The notes beneath the pieces were generated by a model that saw only the letters and a program-made list of their open reading frames with translations, was not told the DNA's origin and did not search any database. Position numbers and translations under genes: made by a program. Source: Syntrophus aciditrophicus (GTDB lineage: Bacteria > Desulfobacterota > Syntrophia > Syntrophales > UBA5619). From it: a stretch of DNA of 32,878 nt. Location of the stretch: the NCBI GenBank assembly GCA_020726025.1, contig DYTH01000009.1, forward strand, positions 1 through 32,878, given 5' to 3'. How positions within the stretch are numbered: position 1 is the first letter of the stretch; every line of letters starts with the position of its first letter. Below are positions 7,810 through 16,740 of the stretch, one piece after another.

Positions 7810-9567
7810 TTATAACACAGCCCAGAGAATTGCAAAAAACAGAAGAAGGGAAAGGCCGATATAGGTCTGCACCCTCCCCGTCTGCAATTTTTTGACAATG
7901 GAACCAATGCCCATGACCGAATGAGCCGTACCGTCAACAACCCCGTCAATCGCCTTCTGGTCGAAGATATAAGAGAGCGTTGCCGTCCCGAAAAGGGATT
8001 TCAATCCCAGTGTCCGGTAAAGCTCTCCCCAGAAAGCATCCACGGGGGCAATCACCTTCTCGTCAAACTTGATGAATAGAACCGTTCCCTTACGATAGAA
8101 ATAATCGATATCGAGATTCAGTTTCGCATCGGGGGCGAGCTTTTTCACCATCAGATAGAACACAAGACCCGTAAAGGAAAGTATCTGCATCATCTCGGAC
8201 AGATGGGAGGCGCTGTAGGGGTTGAACTCAACGGGAAACGGCATCAGCTTGTAAAAAACAGACGGGAATGTGCCAATCAGGAAGCATAAAAGCGAGGTGA
8301 GGCCCATCGCCCAGAGCATATTCGCCGGTGGTTCGTGGACATTCCGGTGATCCCCGGATTCCTTGCCGAAAAAGGTGAAATAGGTCACCTTCAGACCAAC
8401 CGAAAGAAACGTTCCTATCCCGGCCAGATTCAGAAGAAGCATCAGCCAGATTCTGCCCTCATGATGGGCGGCCGCCACAATCATCGATTTGCTGACAAAA
8501 CCGCTGAAAAAAGGAAAACCGGAAATCGAAATGGCGCCGACCACGTAAAAGATCATCGTCAGCGGCATGTATTTGTAGATTCCGCCAAGCTGGGTCATCT
8601 TCGAGGTTCCCGTCATGTAGAGAACCGCCCCCGCTCCCATGAAGAGGAGCGCCTTGTAAAGAATATGGGCAAAGGCGTGAGCCGCCGCCCCGTTTACGGC
8701 CATCATCGTGCCGATTCCAACGCCGGCCACCATGTAGCCGACCTGGCTTATGATGTGGTACGCAAGGACACGGCGGATATCATTCTCGATAATCGCGTAA
8801 ATGACGCCAAACACCGTCATCGCCGTTCCCATGATGGCCAGAATCTCAAACCCTGAAAAGCCTCTCGCCAGGACATAGACCGCCGTCTTGGTGGTAAAGG
8901 CGCAGAGAAAAACCGCGCCCTCGACGCTTGCCTCGGGGTAGGCATCCGGGAGCCACGCATGCAGAGGAATGACCGCGGCGTTCAAGGCGAACCCGGCCAG
9001 TATCAGATATTCAGGCCAGGAGGCGCCGCCGGGTGGAATGGCGTTGAAAGCAAAGCTGCCTGTTTTGGAGTAGTAGAACATCATTCCGGCAAAGAGCAGC
9101 AGGCCCCCGAAGACATGGAACAGCAGATACCTGTACCCGGCATTGACAGATTGGGGACGCTTGCCGTACCATATCAGAAAAACCGAGGAGAAGGCCATCG
9201 CCTCCCAGAAGATGAAAAGGGTAAGGTAGTCCCCCGCGAAAACCGCGCCGAGCGAACCGCCGACATAGTAGAATCCGGCAATGTGATGTCCGTCTTCTTT
9301 GCGGTGCAGAGCATAGAGGGCGCCGAGAAAAGACATGATCACGAAAACCCAGGCGAAGACCATGCTGAGCTTGTCAACCCTGCCGAAGAGGCCTTCCACG
9401 CCGAGAAACTGGTAAGCGCCGTAGTTCCCATAGCTCGAAATGGCGACGGACACGATGCCCGCTACGGGAATCAGCAGGATGAAAACCTTTTTCAGAGCGC
9501 CCTTGAACAGCGGTAGAAAAAGCGCCCCAACAAGATAAAAAAGCGCCGGATGAATCCAGTTATTCAT
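7810..9567 (-). CDS. NuoL/MrpD-family antiporter-like subunit (586 aa) with NuoL-like C-terminal extension
   Basis: FALNAAVIPLHAWLPDAYPEASVEGAVFLCAFTTKTAVYVLAR; C-terminal VVDGTAHSVMGIGSIVKKLQTGRVQTYIGL. Start set at MNNWIHPALFYL (ATG at 9567), overlapping the previous gene by 8 nt, rather than the ORF-track start 9717. Confidence 0.85.
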   Translation of the reverse strand: MNNWIHPALFYLVGALFLPLFKGALKKVFILLIPVAGIVSVAISSYGNYGAYQFLGVEGLFGRVDKLSMVFAWVFVIMSFLGALYALHRKEDGHHIAGFYYVGGSLGAVFAGDYLTLFIFWEAMAFSSVFLIWYGKRPQSVNAGYRYLLFHVFGGLLLFAGMMFYYSKTGSFAFNAIPPGGASWPEYLILAGFALNAAVIPLHAWLPDAYPEASVEGAVFLCAFTTKTAVYVLARGFSGFEILAIMGTAMTVFGVIYAIIENDIRRVLAYHIISQVGYMVAGVGIGTMMAVNGAAAHAFAHILYKALLFMGAGAVLYMTGTSKMTQLGGIYKYMPLTMIFYVVGAISISGFPFFSGFVSKSMIVAAAHHEGRIWLMLLLNLAGIGTFLSVGLKVTYFTFFGKESGDHRNVHEPPANMLWAMGLTSLLCFLIGTFPSVFYKLMPFPVEFNPYSASHLSEMMQILSFTGLVFYLMVKKLAPDAKLNLDIDYFYRKGTVLFIKFDEKVIAPVDAFWGELYRTLGLKSLFGTATLSYIFDQKAIDGVVDGTAHSVMGIGSIVKKLQTGRVQTYIGLSLLLFFAILWAVL

Positions 9568-9820
9568 AGAAATCCTCTTTTTTGCCGAGAATCGTATGGG
9601 CCAGCCCCTTGCTGAATCTGGCAAGAATAAAACAGCCTGTGACGGTAAAGAGCGTCCAGAATGCCGGTATCTTGTCAACGAAAAAATGGGCGTGTTCCCT
9701 CGGTAATAGGACGTCAAAAACGACCAGCAGAAGAAGAAACCCGTAAAAGAGTTTTTTAAGCAGCTCGATTCTCGCCCGCAAGTACTCCAGGATGTTGACT
9801 AAATTCATGACATTCCTCAT
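9560..9820 (-). CDS. Small (86 aa) predicted two-TM membrane protein in nuo operon
   Basis: MRNVMNLVNILEYLRARIELLKKLFYGFLLLLVVFDVLLPREHAHFFVDKIPAFWTLFTVTGCFILARF...; overlaps the next gene start, consistent with translational coupling. Confidence 0.75.
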   Translation of the reverse strand: MRNVMNLVNILEYLRARIELLKKLFYGFLLLLVVFDVLLPREHAHFFVDKIPAFWTLFTVTGCFILARFSKGLAHTILGKKEDFYE

Positions 9821-9855
9821 AAATTCAAATTCAAAAAGCCCCTCCCCTTTTCAGG

Positions 9856-11325
9856 TCAGAACAGATTGCTGATCAGGGTTACAAAAAAATCAGGATAAAA
9901 ACCCAGCAAAACGGAAATCAGCGCAGTAATCACGAGAGGCGCCACCATCGTCAAAGGGGCTTCCTTGATCCCGGAGGTTGACCAGTCGGACTTCTTTCCT
10001 TGAAAAAATGCCCGGATCGTAATCGGTACAAAATATCCGGCGTTCAGAAGGCTGCTGACCATCAAAACGGCAACAATGGGAATACTGCTGATTTCGAGCG
10101 CGCCATTGAGGAGGTACCATTTGGTGGTAAACCCGGCCACCGGCGGGACGCCGATCATGCTGAGCGAGGCGATGGCAAAGGCCCCCATCGTAAACGGCAT
10201 CACGTGGCCGATCCCTGCCATGTCGCTGATTTTACGTTTGTTGTGGGCGACGAAGATAGCCCCGGCACAGAAGAAGAGGGTGATCTTGCTGAAGCCGTGG
10301 TTGACGATATGAATGATTCCCCCCAGCACGCCGGTGTTGTCAAGAAGGGCAATCCCGAGAATGATGTAGGAAAGCTGACTGACCGTCGAATAGGCGAGCC
10401 TCGCCTTCAGGTCGTCCTTGGTAAGGGCGATGATGGAGGCGGTGAGAATGGTAAAGGAGACGACATACGCCGTAACGATGCCGATTCCCAGGTCATTGAG
10501 GATATTGGTGCCGAAAGTGGAGAGCATGACGCGGGAAATGCTGAAAACGCCGGCCTTCACGACGGCAACCGCGTGGAGCAGGGCGCTGACGGGCGTCGGG
10601 GCAACCATCGCCGAGGGAAGCCAGTTGTGCAGGGGCATGATGGCTGCCTTGGCAAAGCCGGCAACAAACAGGATGTACGTGACGGTAACCCAGATGCTGT
10701 CGGAGCCGGCGGGGAAGATTCCGGTATGGATGTTGTCGGCGAAATCAAGCGTTCCTGTCATGACATAGGTAAGTATGACCGCCGGAAGCAGGAACCCCTT
10801 TGAGGTTCCGACAAGATAGATGACGTACTTCTTGGCGCCGGCATAACCATCCGCATCCTGGTGATGGGCGACAAGGGGGTAGGTAAAAAGACTGATCACC
10901 TCGTAAAAAAGATAGAGCGTAAAGAGCCCGCCTGCATAGGAGACGCCCTGGGCGCCCAGAATGGCCGCAGCAAAACAGGTGTAGTACCGGGTCTGCGCAT
11001 GTTCCTTGAGCGTGCGCATGTAGCCGATGTTGTAGATCGAGGCGAATATCCAGAGAAAGGACGAAACGATCCCGAAGATAAGCGACAGCGCGTCAACCCG
11101 AAAGTTAAGCGATATGCCCGGCGCGATTGTGGAGAGGGTGTATTTGATAACGCCTCCCTCCCAAATAATCGGAACCATTGCCATAACCGTCAGAAACGTC
11201 AGTATGGCCCCGCCTATGGACCAGAACTCCCTGATATTCGGGCTCTTGCGGGATGCCATGATCAGAATGGCGGACACAAAAACAATGCCCATCGACAATA
11301 GGGGTAATGCGCTTTCGATAACCAT
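9856..11325 (-). CDS. MrpD/NuoL-family antiporter-like subunit (489 aa), additional to the usual L/M/N set
   Basis: LYLFYEVISLFTYPLV, FVAGFAKAAIMPLHNWLPSAMVAPTPVSALLHAVAVVKAG, HIVNHGFSKITLFFCAGAIF. Confidence 0.9.
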   Translation of the reverse strand: MVIESALPLLSMGIVFVSAILIMASRKSPNIREFWSIGGAILTFLTVMAMVPIIWEGGVIKYTLSTIAPGISLNFRVDALSLIFGIVSSFLWIFASIYNIGYMRTLKEHAQTRYYTCFAAAILGAQGVSYAGGLFTLYLFYEVISLFTYPLVAHHQDADGYAGAKKYVIYLVGTSKGFLLPAVILTYVMTGTLDFADNIHTGIFPAGSDSIWVTVTYILFVAGFAKAAIMPLHNWLPSAMVAPTPVSALLHAVAVVKAGVFSISRVMLSTFGTNILNDLGIGIVTAYVVSFTILTASIIALTKDDLKARLAYSTVSQLSYIILGIALLDNTGVLGGIIHIVNHGFSKITLFFCAGAIFVAHNKRKISDMAGIGHVMPFTMGAFAIASLSMIGVPPVAGFTTKWYLLNGALEISSIPIVAVLMVSSLLNAGYFVPITIRAFFQGKKSDWSTSGIKEAPLTMVAPLVITALISVLLGFYPDFFVTLISNLF

Positions 11326-11328
11326 AGG

Positions 11329-11652
11329 TCAGTATTTCAGCTCCTTTATGTCCCCGCTCTCGATATGCCTGTATCGCTTCGCAATGATAATGATGATGCT
11401 CAAGGCTATTGCCGATTCCGCCGCCGCGATTCCCATGATAATGAGGGTAAATGCCAGACCATAGCCATTGTCGGGGGAGATGAAGCGGTTAATCGCAATC
11501 AGGTTCAACCCGGCGCCGTTCATGATCAGCTCCATGGAAACGAGCATCCCGATGAGAGTCCGGCGGTAAATCAGTCCGGCGATGCCGCAAAACAGCAGGA
11601 AAACGGCGACAAACAGATAAATATCGGCGTTTTGATAGAGTAAAGCGCTCAT
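11329..11652 (-). CDS. nuoK: NADH-quinone oxidoreductase subunit K
   Basis: LIGMLVSMELIMNGAGLNLIAINRF...AAAESAIALSIIIIIAKRY. Confidence 0.94.
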   Translation of the reverse strand: MSALLYQNADIYLFVAVFLLFCGIAGLIYRRTLIGMLVSMELIMNGAGLNLIAINRFISPDNGYGLAFTLIIMGIAAAESAIALSIIIIIAKRYRHIESGDIKELKY

Positions 11653-12161
11653 TTGTCACCCCGGGAATTACGCGAACTGATGGAGAGCATGACCGCGCCG
11701 ATAATGGCGACGACCAGCAAAAGGGAAATCAGCTCAAAAGGAAGGACAAGCCTGTCTGTGAAAATACGGCCAAGATCTTTGGCCGTCACAGCATAGACCG
11801 CATGGGGGTCGCCTTTCAGATTCGTCAAAATGAATCTGACAAACATCACCACAGAGACGGCGGCGACGGCCAAAGCGGAAATCAGCTTGCCGGGGACCGA
11901 AAAGCCGGTGTATTTTTTGGAATCAGGCCCAAGCAGCATGATCGCGAAGGCAATCAGAATGGAGATGGCCCCCACATAAATCAGGATCTGCATCATCGCC
12001 AGAAAGGTGTTGTTCAGATAGACGTAAAGCCCGGCAATGCCGAACAGGGCGGTGATAAGCCCCATCATCGCATGGACAATGGACCGGGCAAAGACGGCCG
12101 TAAGGGCCCCGCCCATGGTCGCCGCAATGGCTAAAAGGAATATGCTCTCCCCTATGCTCAT
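11649..12161 (-). CDS. nuoJ: NADH-quinone oxidoreductase subunit J
   Basis: AVFARSIVHAMMGLITALFGIAGLYVYLNNTFLAMMQILIYVGAISILIAFAIML. Confidence 0.94.
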   Translation of the reverse strand: MSIGESIFLLAIAATMGGALTAVFARSIVHAMMGLITALFGIAGLYVYLNNTFLAMMQILIYVGAISILIAFAIMLLGPDSKKYTGFSVPGKLISALAVAAVSVVMFVRFILTNLKGDPHAVYAVTAKDLGRIFTDRLVLPFELISLLLVVAIIGAVMLSISSRNSRGDK

Positions 12162-12613
12162 GATACCTTTTTCCTTTTTTCGAATTCCTTCACCAGATCG
12201 AAGAGGAAGTCCTCTCTCTTGAAACCGGCGCAGTTGAAATCACCGGAAAACCCGAGGGCGTTGGTCGTACAGCTCTCGACACAAATTCCGCACTGACTGC
12301 ACGTCGTAAAGTCCAGAATGTAGGTGGTGACCGTCTTGCGCTTCTCCCCTTCCCTCTTTTCCCCCTCCACCAGCTTGATCGACCCCGAAGGGCAGTTGCG
12401 AAGACAGATACCGCAGGAAATGCATGCATTTGTTGAGGGGTTCTCCGGATTGGCCAGCAGCATCACATGACCCCGAAAACGCGGGGTGATCGTGAGAACC
12501 TCATGTGGATACTGGGATGTCACGACCGGCTGAAAGAAGGATTTGATTGTCACCCCCATGCCGGCGGCAAGGGAGGCGGCGCCTTTTATGAAGGAAGAGG
12601 GGGTTACTGTCAT
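12158..12613 (-). CDS. nuoI: NADH-quinone oxidoreductase subunit I (two 4Fe-4S motifs)
   Basis: [12 protein letters not shown] and [16 protein letters not shown]. Confidence 0.93.
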   Translation of the reverse strand: MTVTPSSFIKGAASLAAGMGVTIKSFFQPVVTSQYPHEVLTITPRFRGHVMLLANPENPSTNACISCGICLRNCPSGSIKLVEGEKREGEKRKTVTTYILDFTTCSQCGICVESCTTNALGFSGDFNCAGFKREDFLFDLVKEFEKRKKVS

Positions 12614-13581
12614 AGCTTCAAGAGCCCTCCTGTAACAAGCAGATTGATAAAGGAAAGCGGAATGAGCGCCTTCCAGGAGATGTTGAGGAGCTGATCAAAC
12701 CTGACCCTGGGAAACGTCCACCGGAACCACATCATGACGAAAACCAGAAAATAGGATTTCAGCAGAAACCAGACGATTCCCGGAAGAAACGGCCCCTGAT
12801 ATCCGCCCAGAAAAAAGGTGACGGTAATGGCGCTGACAATGAACATGTTGGTGTATTCAGCGAGAAAAAAGAGGGCAAACATCATCCCCGAATATTCGGT
12901 ATGGTAGCCGGCGACCAGTTCACTTTCCGCCTCGGGTAAATCGAAGGGGGTGCGGTTTGTCTCGGCAACGGCGGCTATGAAATAGATGATGAACGCCACC
13001 GGCTGCAGAAATATAAACCATATTCCCTTCTGCGCCACCACCACATCTTTCAGTGACAGGGAGTTTGTCATCATGATGACGGCCAGAAGCGAAAGCAGAA
13101 GCGGTATCTCGTAGGCAACGCTCTGGGCGATACTGCGGATCGATCCGATCAGGGAATACTTATTGTTGGAACCCCAGCCGGCCATCAGGATGGAAAGGAC
13201 GGTGAATGAGGAAAATGCAAGGATAACCAGTATTCCGACGTTTATGTCCCTGACCTGAAGGTATGAATCGAACGGAATGACGACAAAGGCGACGAGGACC
13301 GGGATGAAGATCATGATCGGCCCGAGGTAGAAGATCGGCTTGTCCACATTGCGCGGGGTGATGATCTCCTTCCCCAGAAGCTTCATCGCATCGGCGAGAG
13401 GCTGGATCAATCCGTATGGACCGACCTCCTTGGGGCCAATCCGAAGCTGCATGTGGCCCGCCACCTTTCTTTCCGCCCAGGTGAGAATCAGGGCGTTGAC
13501 AACGACAAACAAAAACACGGCAAGAAGCCCCACTGCAAGCCGGACGCCTTCGATGTCAAGAATCTTTAGTATCTGTTCCAT
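12610..13581 (-). CDS. nuoH: NADH-quinone oxidoreductase subunit H
   Basis: [71 protein letters not shown]. Confidence 0.96.
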   Translation of the reverse strand: MEQILKILDIEGVRLAVGLLAVFLFVVVNALILTWAERKVAGHMQLRIGPKEVGPYGLIQPLADAMKLLGKEIITPRNVDKPIFYLGPIMIFIPVLVAFVVIPFDSYLQVRDINVGILVILAFSSFTVLSILMAGWGSNNKYSLIGSIRSIAQSVAYEIPLLLSLLAVIMMTNSLSLKDVVVAQKGIWFIFLQPVAFIIYFIAAVAETNRTPFDLPEAESELVAGYHTEYSGMMFALFFLAEYTNMFIVSAITVTFFLGGYQGPFLPGIVWFLLKSYFLVFVMMWFRWTFPRVRFDQLLNISWKALIPLSFINLLVTGGLLKL

Positions 13582-13647
13582 TGGGCCATCACAGTTAAAT
13601 TTTGGTTAACGGTTGCCGATTGGCGGCAATTAACCGTCAACTGGTTA

Positions 13648-15222
13648 TTACCGGTCGATCTCCGGGATGACGAGGTCCAGGCTCCCCAGAATGGCAACGG
13701 CGTCGGAAAGAAGGTTGCCCTTCGCCAGTTCAGGAAACGCCATCAAATTGGAGAAGGACGGAACACGCCATTTCATCCGGTACGGCTTATCGCTCTCATC
13801 GCTCACAATGTATATTCCCAGCTCGCCACGGGGCGTCTCGACCGTGTGGTAGAGGTCTCCCTTACGAGGTTTAAGCTTTTTCGGCGGCTTTTCGACCATG
13901 AAGGGCCCATCGGAAAGCCGGGCCAGAGACTGGTCGATGATGTCGAGCGAGGTCTCCATCTCCCTGATCCGGATGTGGTACATGTCGAGGGCATCGCCGT
14001 TCCTGCCGGTGGGAATCTCAAAATTCATCTCCGCGTAAGCGGCGTAGGGCTCCGCTTTCCGGAAATCCATGCCGATCCCCGCCCCGCGCAATACCGGTCC
14101 GCAAACAGCGCACTTTCTCGCCAGTTCCCGTTCGATGACGCCGATACCCCGGGTGCGGTTAATAAAGATAACGTTCCCGCCGACCAGCTTCTCGTAAAGC
14201 GCGAAACGACCCCGCATCCGGGCGACAAAGGCCTTTGTGCCGGCGACAAAGGCGTCGTCCACGTCGTTGTAAAGGCCTCCGAAGCGGAAATAACAGTAGG
14301 TAAGACGGGAGCCGGTAACGGCCTCCAGCACGTCGAGCAGATTCTCCCGATCATCGAAGGCATACAAAAAGGGTGAAAGCCCGCCCAGATCAGCAAGATA
14401 GGCGCCGACCCAAAGCAGGTGACTGGCGATCCTGTTCAATTCGGTCGCGATCATCCGCACATAATGGGCGCGCGCCGGGACGTCGATCCCGACCAGCCGC
14501 TCGACGGCGGTGACATAACCCAGGTTGTAAGACATCGCCCCGAGGTAATCCATGCGGCCCGTGTTGGGGAGAAACTGCTGATACGTCCTGTTTTCGGCCA
14601 TCTTCTCCTGCATGCGGTGCAGATAGCCCAGAACCGGATAGGCATCTTCAATGTACTCGCCATCCATCCGGAGCACGACGCGCAGGACACCGTGGGTACT
14701 CGGATGCTGCGGGCCCATGTTGATGGAAAGCGAATCTTCCCGCTGCTCCGGGGAAAAGGAATTGAGCTCCAGCCTGTCGGCCTCGGCAACCAGAACCTTC
14801 TCTTTCCGAAGAGGATAAACGTCGATCCCGTCATGGAGAAACAGGTAGGTCATGTCGGAATGGCCGTCGAAACGGACACCATAAAACTCGTGAATTTCCC
14901 GCTCGTACCACCAGGCGCAGTCAAAGACTTTCGAGAGCGTCGGGGCAACAGGATTTACAGGATCGATTTTGAGTGTAACCTTTACCTTGCAGAGGGAGGA
15001 ATGGATGCTGAAGATATAGACGATCTCAAGATACTCGCGGTAGTCAACGCACAGCTCAACGGCCAGATAGAAACGCCGGTCATCGAAAAACCGGGCCGCC
15101 TTCTCGAGATCCCCCGCCGCCAGATCAAGCGAAAGGTGGTAGCCACACTCGGGGTAACTCTCCTCGTGAATCGTCAGATCCGAAAACGCCGATTTCAGTT
15201 CAGCCTGTACTTTATCTACCAT
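13648..15222 (-). CDS. nuoCD: NADH-quinone oxidoreductase fused subunits C/D
   Basis: N-terminal NuoC domain ([30 protein letters not shown]) fused to NuoD ([24 protein letters not shown]...[13 protein letters not shown]). Confidence 0.95.
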   Translation of the reverse strand: MVDKVQAELKSAFSDLTIHEESYPECGYHLSLDLAAGDLEKAARFFDDRRFYLAVELCVDYREYLEIVYIFSIHSSLCKVKVTLKIDPVNPVAPTLSKVFDCAWWYEREIHEFYGVRFDGHSDMTYLFLHDGIDVYPLRKEKVLVAEADRLELNSFSPEQREDSLSINMGPQHPSTHGVLRVVLRMDGEYIEDAYPVLGYLHRMQEKMAENRTYQQFLPNTGRMDYLGAMSYNLGYVTAVERLVGIDVPARAHYVRMIATELNRIASHLLWVGAYLADLGGLSPFLYAFDDRENLLDVLEAVTGSRLTYCYFRFGGLYNDVDDAFVAGTKAFVARMRGRFALYEKLVGGNVIFINRTRGIGVIERELARKCAVCGPVLRGAGIGMDFRKAEPYAAYAEMNFEIPTGRNGDALDMYHIRIREMETSLDIIDQSLARLSDGPFMVEKPPKKLKPRKGDLYHTVETPRGELGIYIVSDESDKPYRMKWRVPSFSNLMAFPELAKGNLLSDAVAILGSLDLVIPEIDR

Positions 15223-15671
15223 CGTTCCACCGGCCCCGGGAACCTTCTTGTCCCTGTAATCTTCTCCTCAAGTTTGAGAAATCCTTCGAGAAGCCCCTCC
15301 GGCCGCGGCGGGCAACCGGGGACATACACATCCACGGGGATAAGTTTATCGACACCCTCGATCAGGTTGTACTGCCCTTCGAAAACGAACGGGCCACCCG
15401 AAATTGCGCAGTTGCCCATGGCAATCACCCACTTGGGCGATGGCATCTGATCATAGAGGGTAAGAAGAACGGGCGCCATCTTTTTCGTCACCGTCCCGGA
15501 GACGATCATCAGATCGGCCTGACGGGGGGAGGGCCGGAAAACTCCGGCGCCGAACCGGTCGATATCAAAACGGGACATCGCGGCGGACATCATCTCAATC
15601 GCGCAGCAGGCAAGACCAAAGGTGACCGGCCAGAGGGAATTGGCCCGGGCCAGATCGAGGACCTTGTCCAA
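15216..15671 (-). CDS. nuoB: NADH-quinone oxidoreductase subunit B
   Basis: [13 protein letters not shown]...GTVTKKMAP...[12 protein letters not shown]...[19 protein letters not shown]. Confidence 0.96.
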   Translation of the reverse strand: MDKVLDLARANSLWPVTFGLACCAIEMMSAAMSRFDIDRFGAGVFRPSPRQADLMIVSGTVTKKMAPVLLTLYDQMPSPKWVIAMGNCAISGGPFVFEGQYNLIEGVDKLIPVDVYVPGCPPRPEGLLEGFLKLEEKITGTRRFPGPVERW

Positions 15672-15682
15672 AACGGCAAAAC

Positions 15683-16063
15683 TTACCGGGAGACTTTCCT
15701 TTTCCAGGTAAACACCCCTTTCCCCCAGGCATACACAATCGCCAGGGCAAGAATTACGACAAAAGAAAGCAATGCGTAAAATTCATGGATCCTCGCACCT
15801 CTGGCATAACTCAAGGCAACGGGGAAGAGATAAAGAACATCGACATCAAAGGCGATGAAAATCAGTGCATAGATGTAGTAGTGGATGCCGTATTTGACCC
15901 AGGCGCCTCCGAACGGCGGGATACCGCATTCGTAAGTATTGCGGGTTCTTTCACCCTTTGTTCTGGGGGCTAAAATACGAGGCACTGCTATTGCGAAGAG
16001 GGCAAAAAGAACGGCAACAAGACTGAAAAGGGCAACAGGCGAAAACTCTTCTAAATTAGTCAT
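15683..16063 (-). CDS. nuoA: NADH-quinone oxidoreductase subunit A
   Basis: [43 protein letters not shown]. Confidence 0.93.
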   Translation of the reverse strand: MTNLEEFSPVALFSLVAVLFALFAIAVPRILAPRTKGERTRNTYECGIPPFGGAWVKYGIHYYIYALIFIAFDVDVLYLFPVALSYARGARIHEFYALLSFVVILALAIVYAWGKGVFTWKRKVSR

Positions 16064-16126
16064 GACAGGCTCAATCCCAATGAAGACTTTTATGACCCCA
16101 GGCGGGGCTCCTTAAGTTGGTGCGGT

Positions 16127-16155
16127 CGTTTAGCAACGAAGGAAGCTGTTGTCAA
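16127..16155 (-). promoter_or_regulatory. Candidate sigma70-type promoter for the nuo operon
   Basis: Minus strand TTGACA (16155-16150), 17-nt spacer, TAAACG (16132-16127); -35 perfect, -10 weak. Confidence 0.4.
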
Positions 16156-16277
16156 GAATTTTTTTTACAAATAAACAACCATGCCGTCAAGCGGGCACAA
16201 CGAATGATGAAATAGAAATTTGATGTTCATAAAATTCTTGAATACGTCGTTGCCGGGCTGGGCAATTCATGAAAGCG

Positions 16278-16422
16278 AAGCTTGATGAGCTCGTCAAAAG
16301 TCAAAAATGCCCACGAATCGTCATTCCGGTGAAAACCGGAATCCAGAGATTTCAACGCGTTACAAAAACACTGGACACCGGTTTTCACCGGTGTGACGAC
16401 TTTTTACGAGAGCATCAAGCTT
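16278..16422. repeat. MITE/BIME-like unit 1 with terminal and internal inverted repeats
   Basis: aagcttgatgagctcgtcaaaagt ... gtcattccggtgaaaaccggaatcc ... ggacaccggttttcaccggtgtgac ... actttttacgagagcatcaagctt. Confidence 0.75.
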
Positions 16423-16560
16423 GATGAACTCGTCAAAAGTCCAAAAACCGTCATTCCGGCGAAAGCCGGAATCCATAAGTGACTAAATTCACTGGATTCC
16501 GTGTCAAGCACGGAATGACAAAAAGGGAGAAAATCGACTTTTTACGAGAGCATCAAGCTT
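16417..16560. repeat. MITE/BIME-like unit 2, sharing terminal aagctt with unit 1
   Basis: aagcttgatgaactcgtcaaaagt ... gtcattccggcgaaagccggaatcc ... ggattccgtgtcaagcacggaatgac ... gactttttacgagagcatcaagctt. Confidence 0.75.
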
Positions 16561-16661
16561 AATGTCCGCAATTGCCCCTGCGAAAACATGGGTGCGCAAC
16601 ATGGCCATATCGGAAAGAATATTTTTTTCTCCCTCGTCCATATAGTCTGGGCAGATATCCC

Positions 16662-16690
16662 TTGACAAGGAATGCTGGCATCCCTATACT
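16662..16690 (+). promoter_or_regulatory. Near-consensus sigma70-type promoter for nhaD-like gene
   Basis: TTGACA (16662-16667), 17-nt spacer, TATACT (16685-16690), about 50 nt upstream of the 16741 ATG. Confidence 0.75.
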
Positions 16691-16740
16691 CTCGCCCGCT
16701 CAAAGCACAGGCATCCTGCACAAATATTAAGGAGCGTTAC

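Larger units (their letters stand above)
16180..16600. repeat. Repeat copy A, homologous at both ends to 19351-19453, containing a nested inverted-repeat array
   Basis: Left catgccg..gcgggcacaacgaatgatga (16180-16210) matches 19351-19380; right tgcccctgcgaaaacatgggtgcgcaac (16573-16600) matches 19426-19453. Confidence 0.6.

Noticed and set aside
7810-9717. Extended N-terminus of the 586-aa subunit from ORF start 9717
   Set aside because: The first 50 residues are not membrane-protein-like and overlap the 86-aa gene; ATG at 9567 gives the expected TM start and a coupled overlap.
16278-16560. CRISPR array
   Set aside because: Only two long units with internal inverted repeats, no short regular repeats with unique spacers, and no cas genes nearby.
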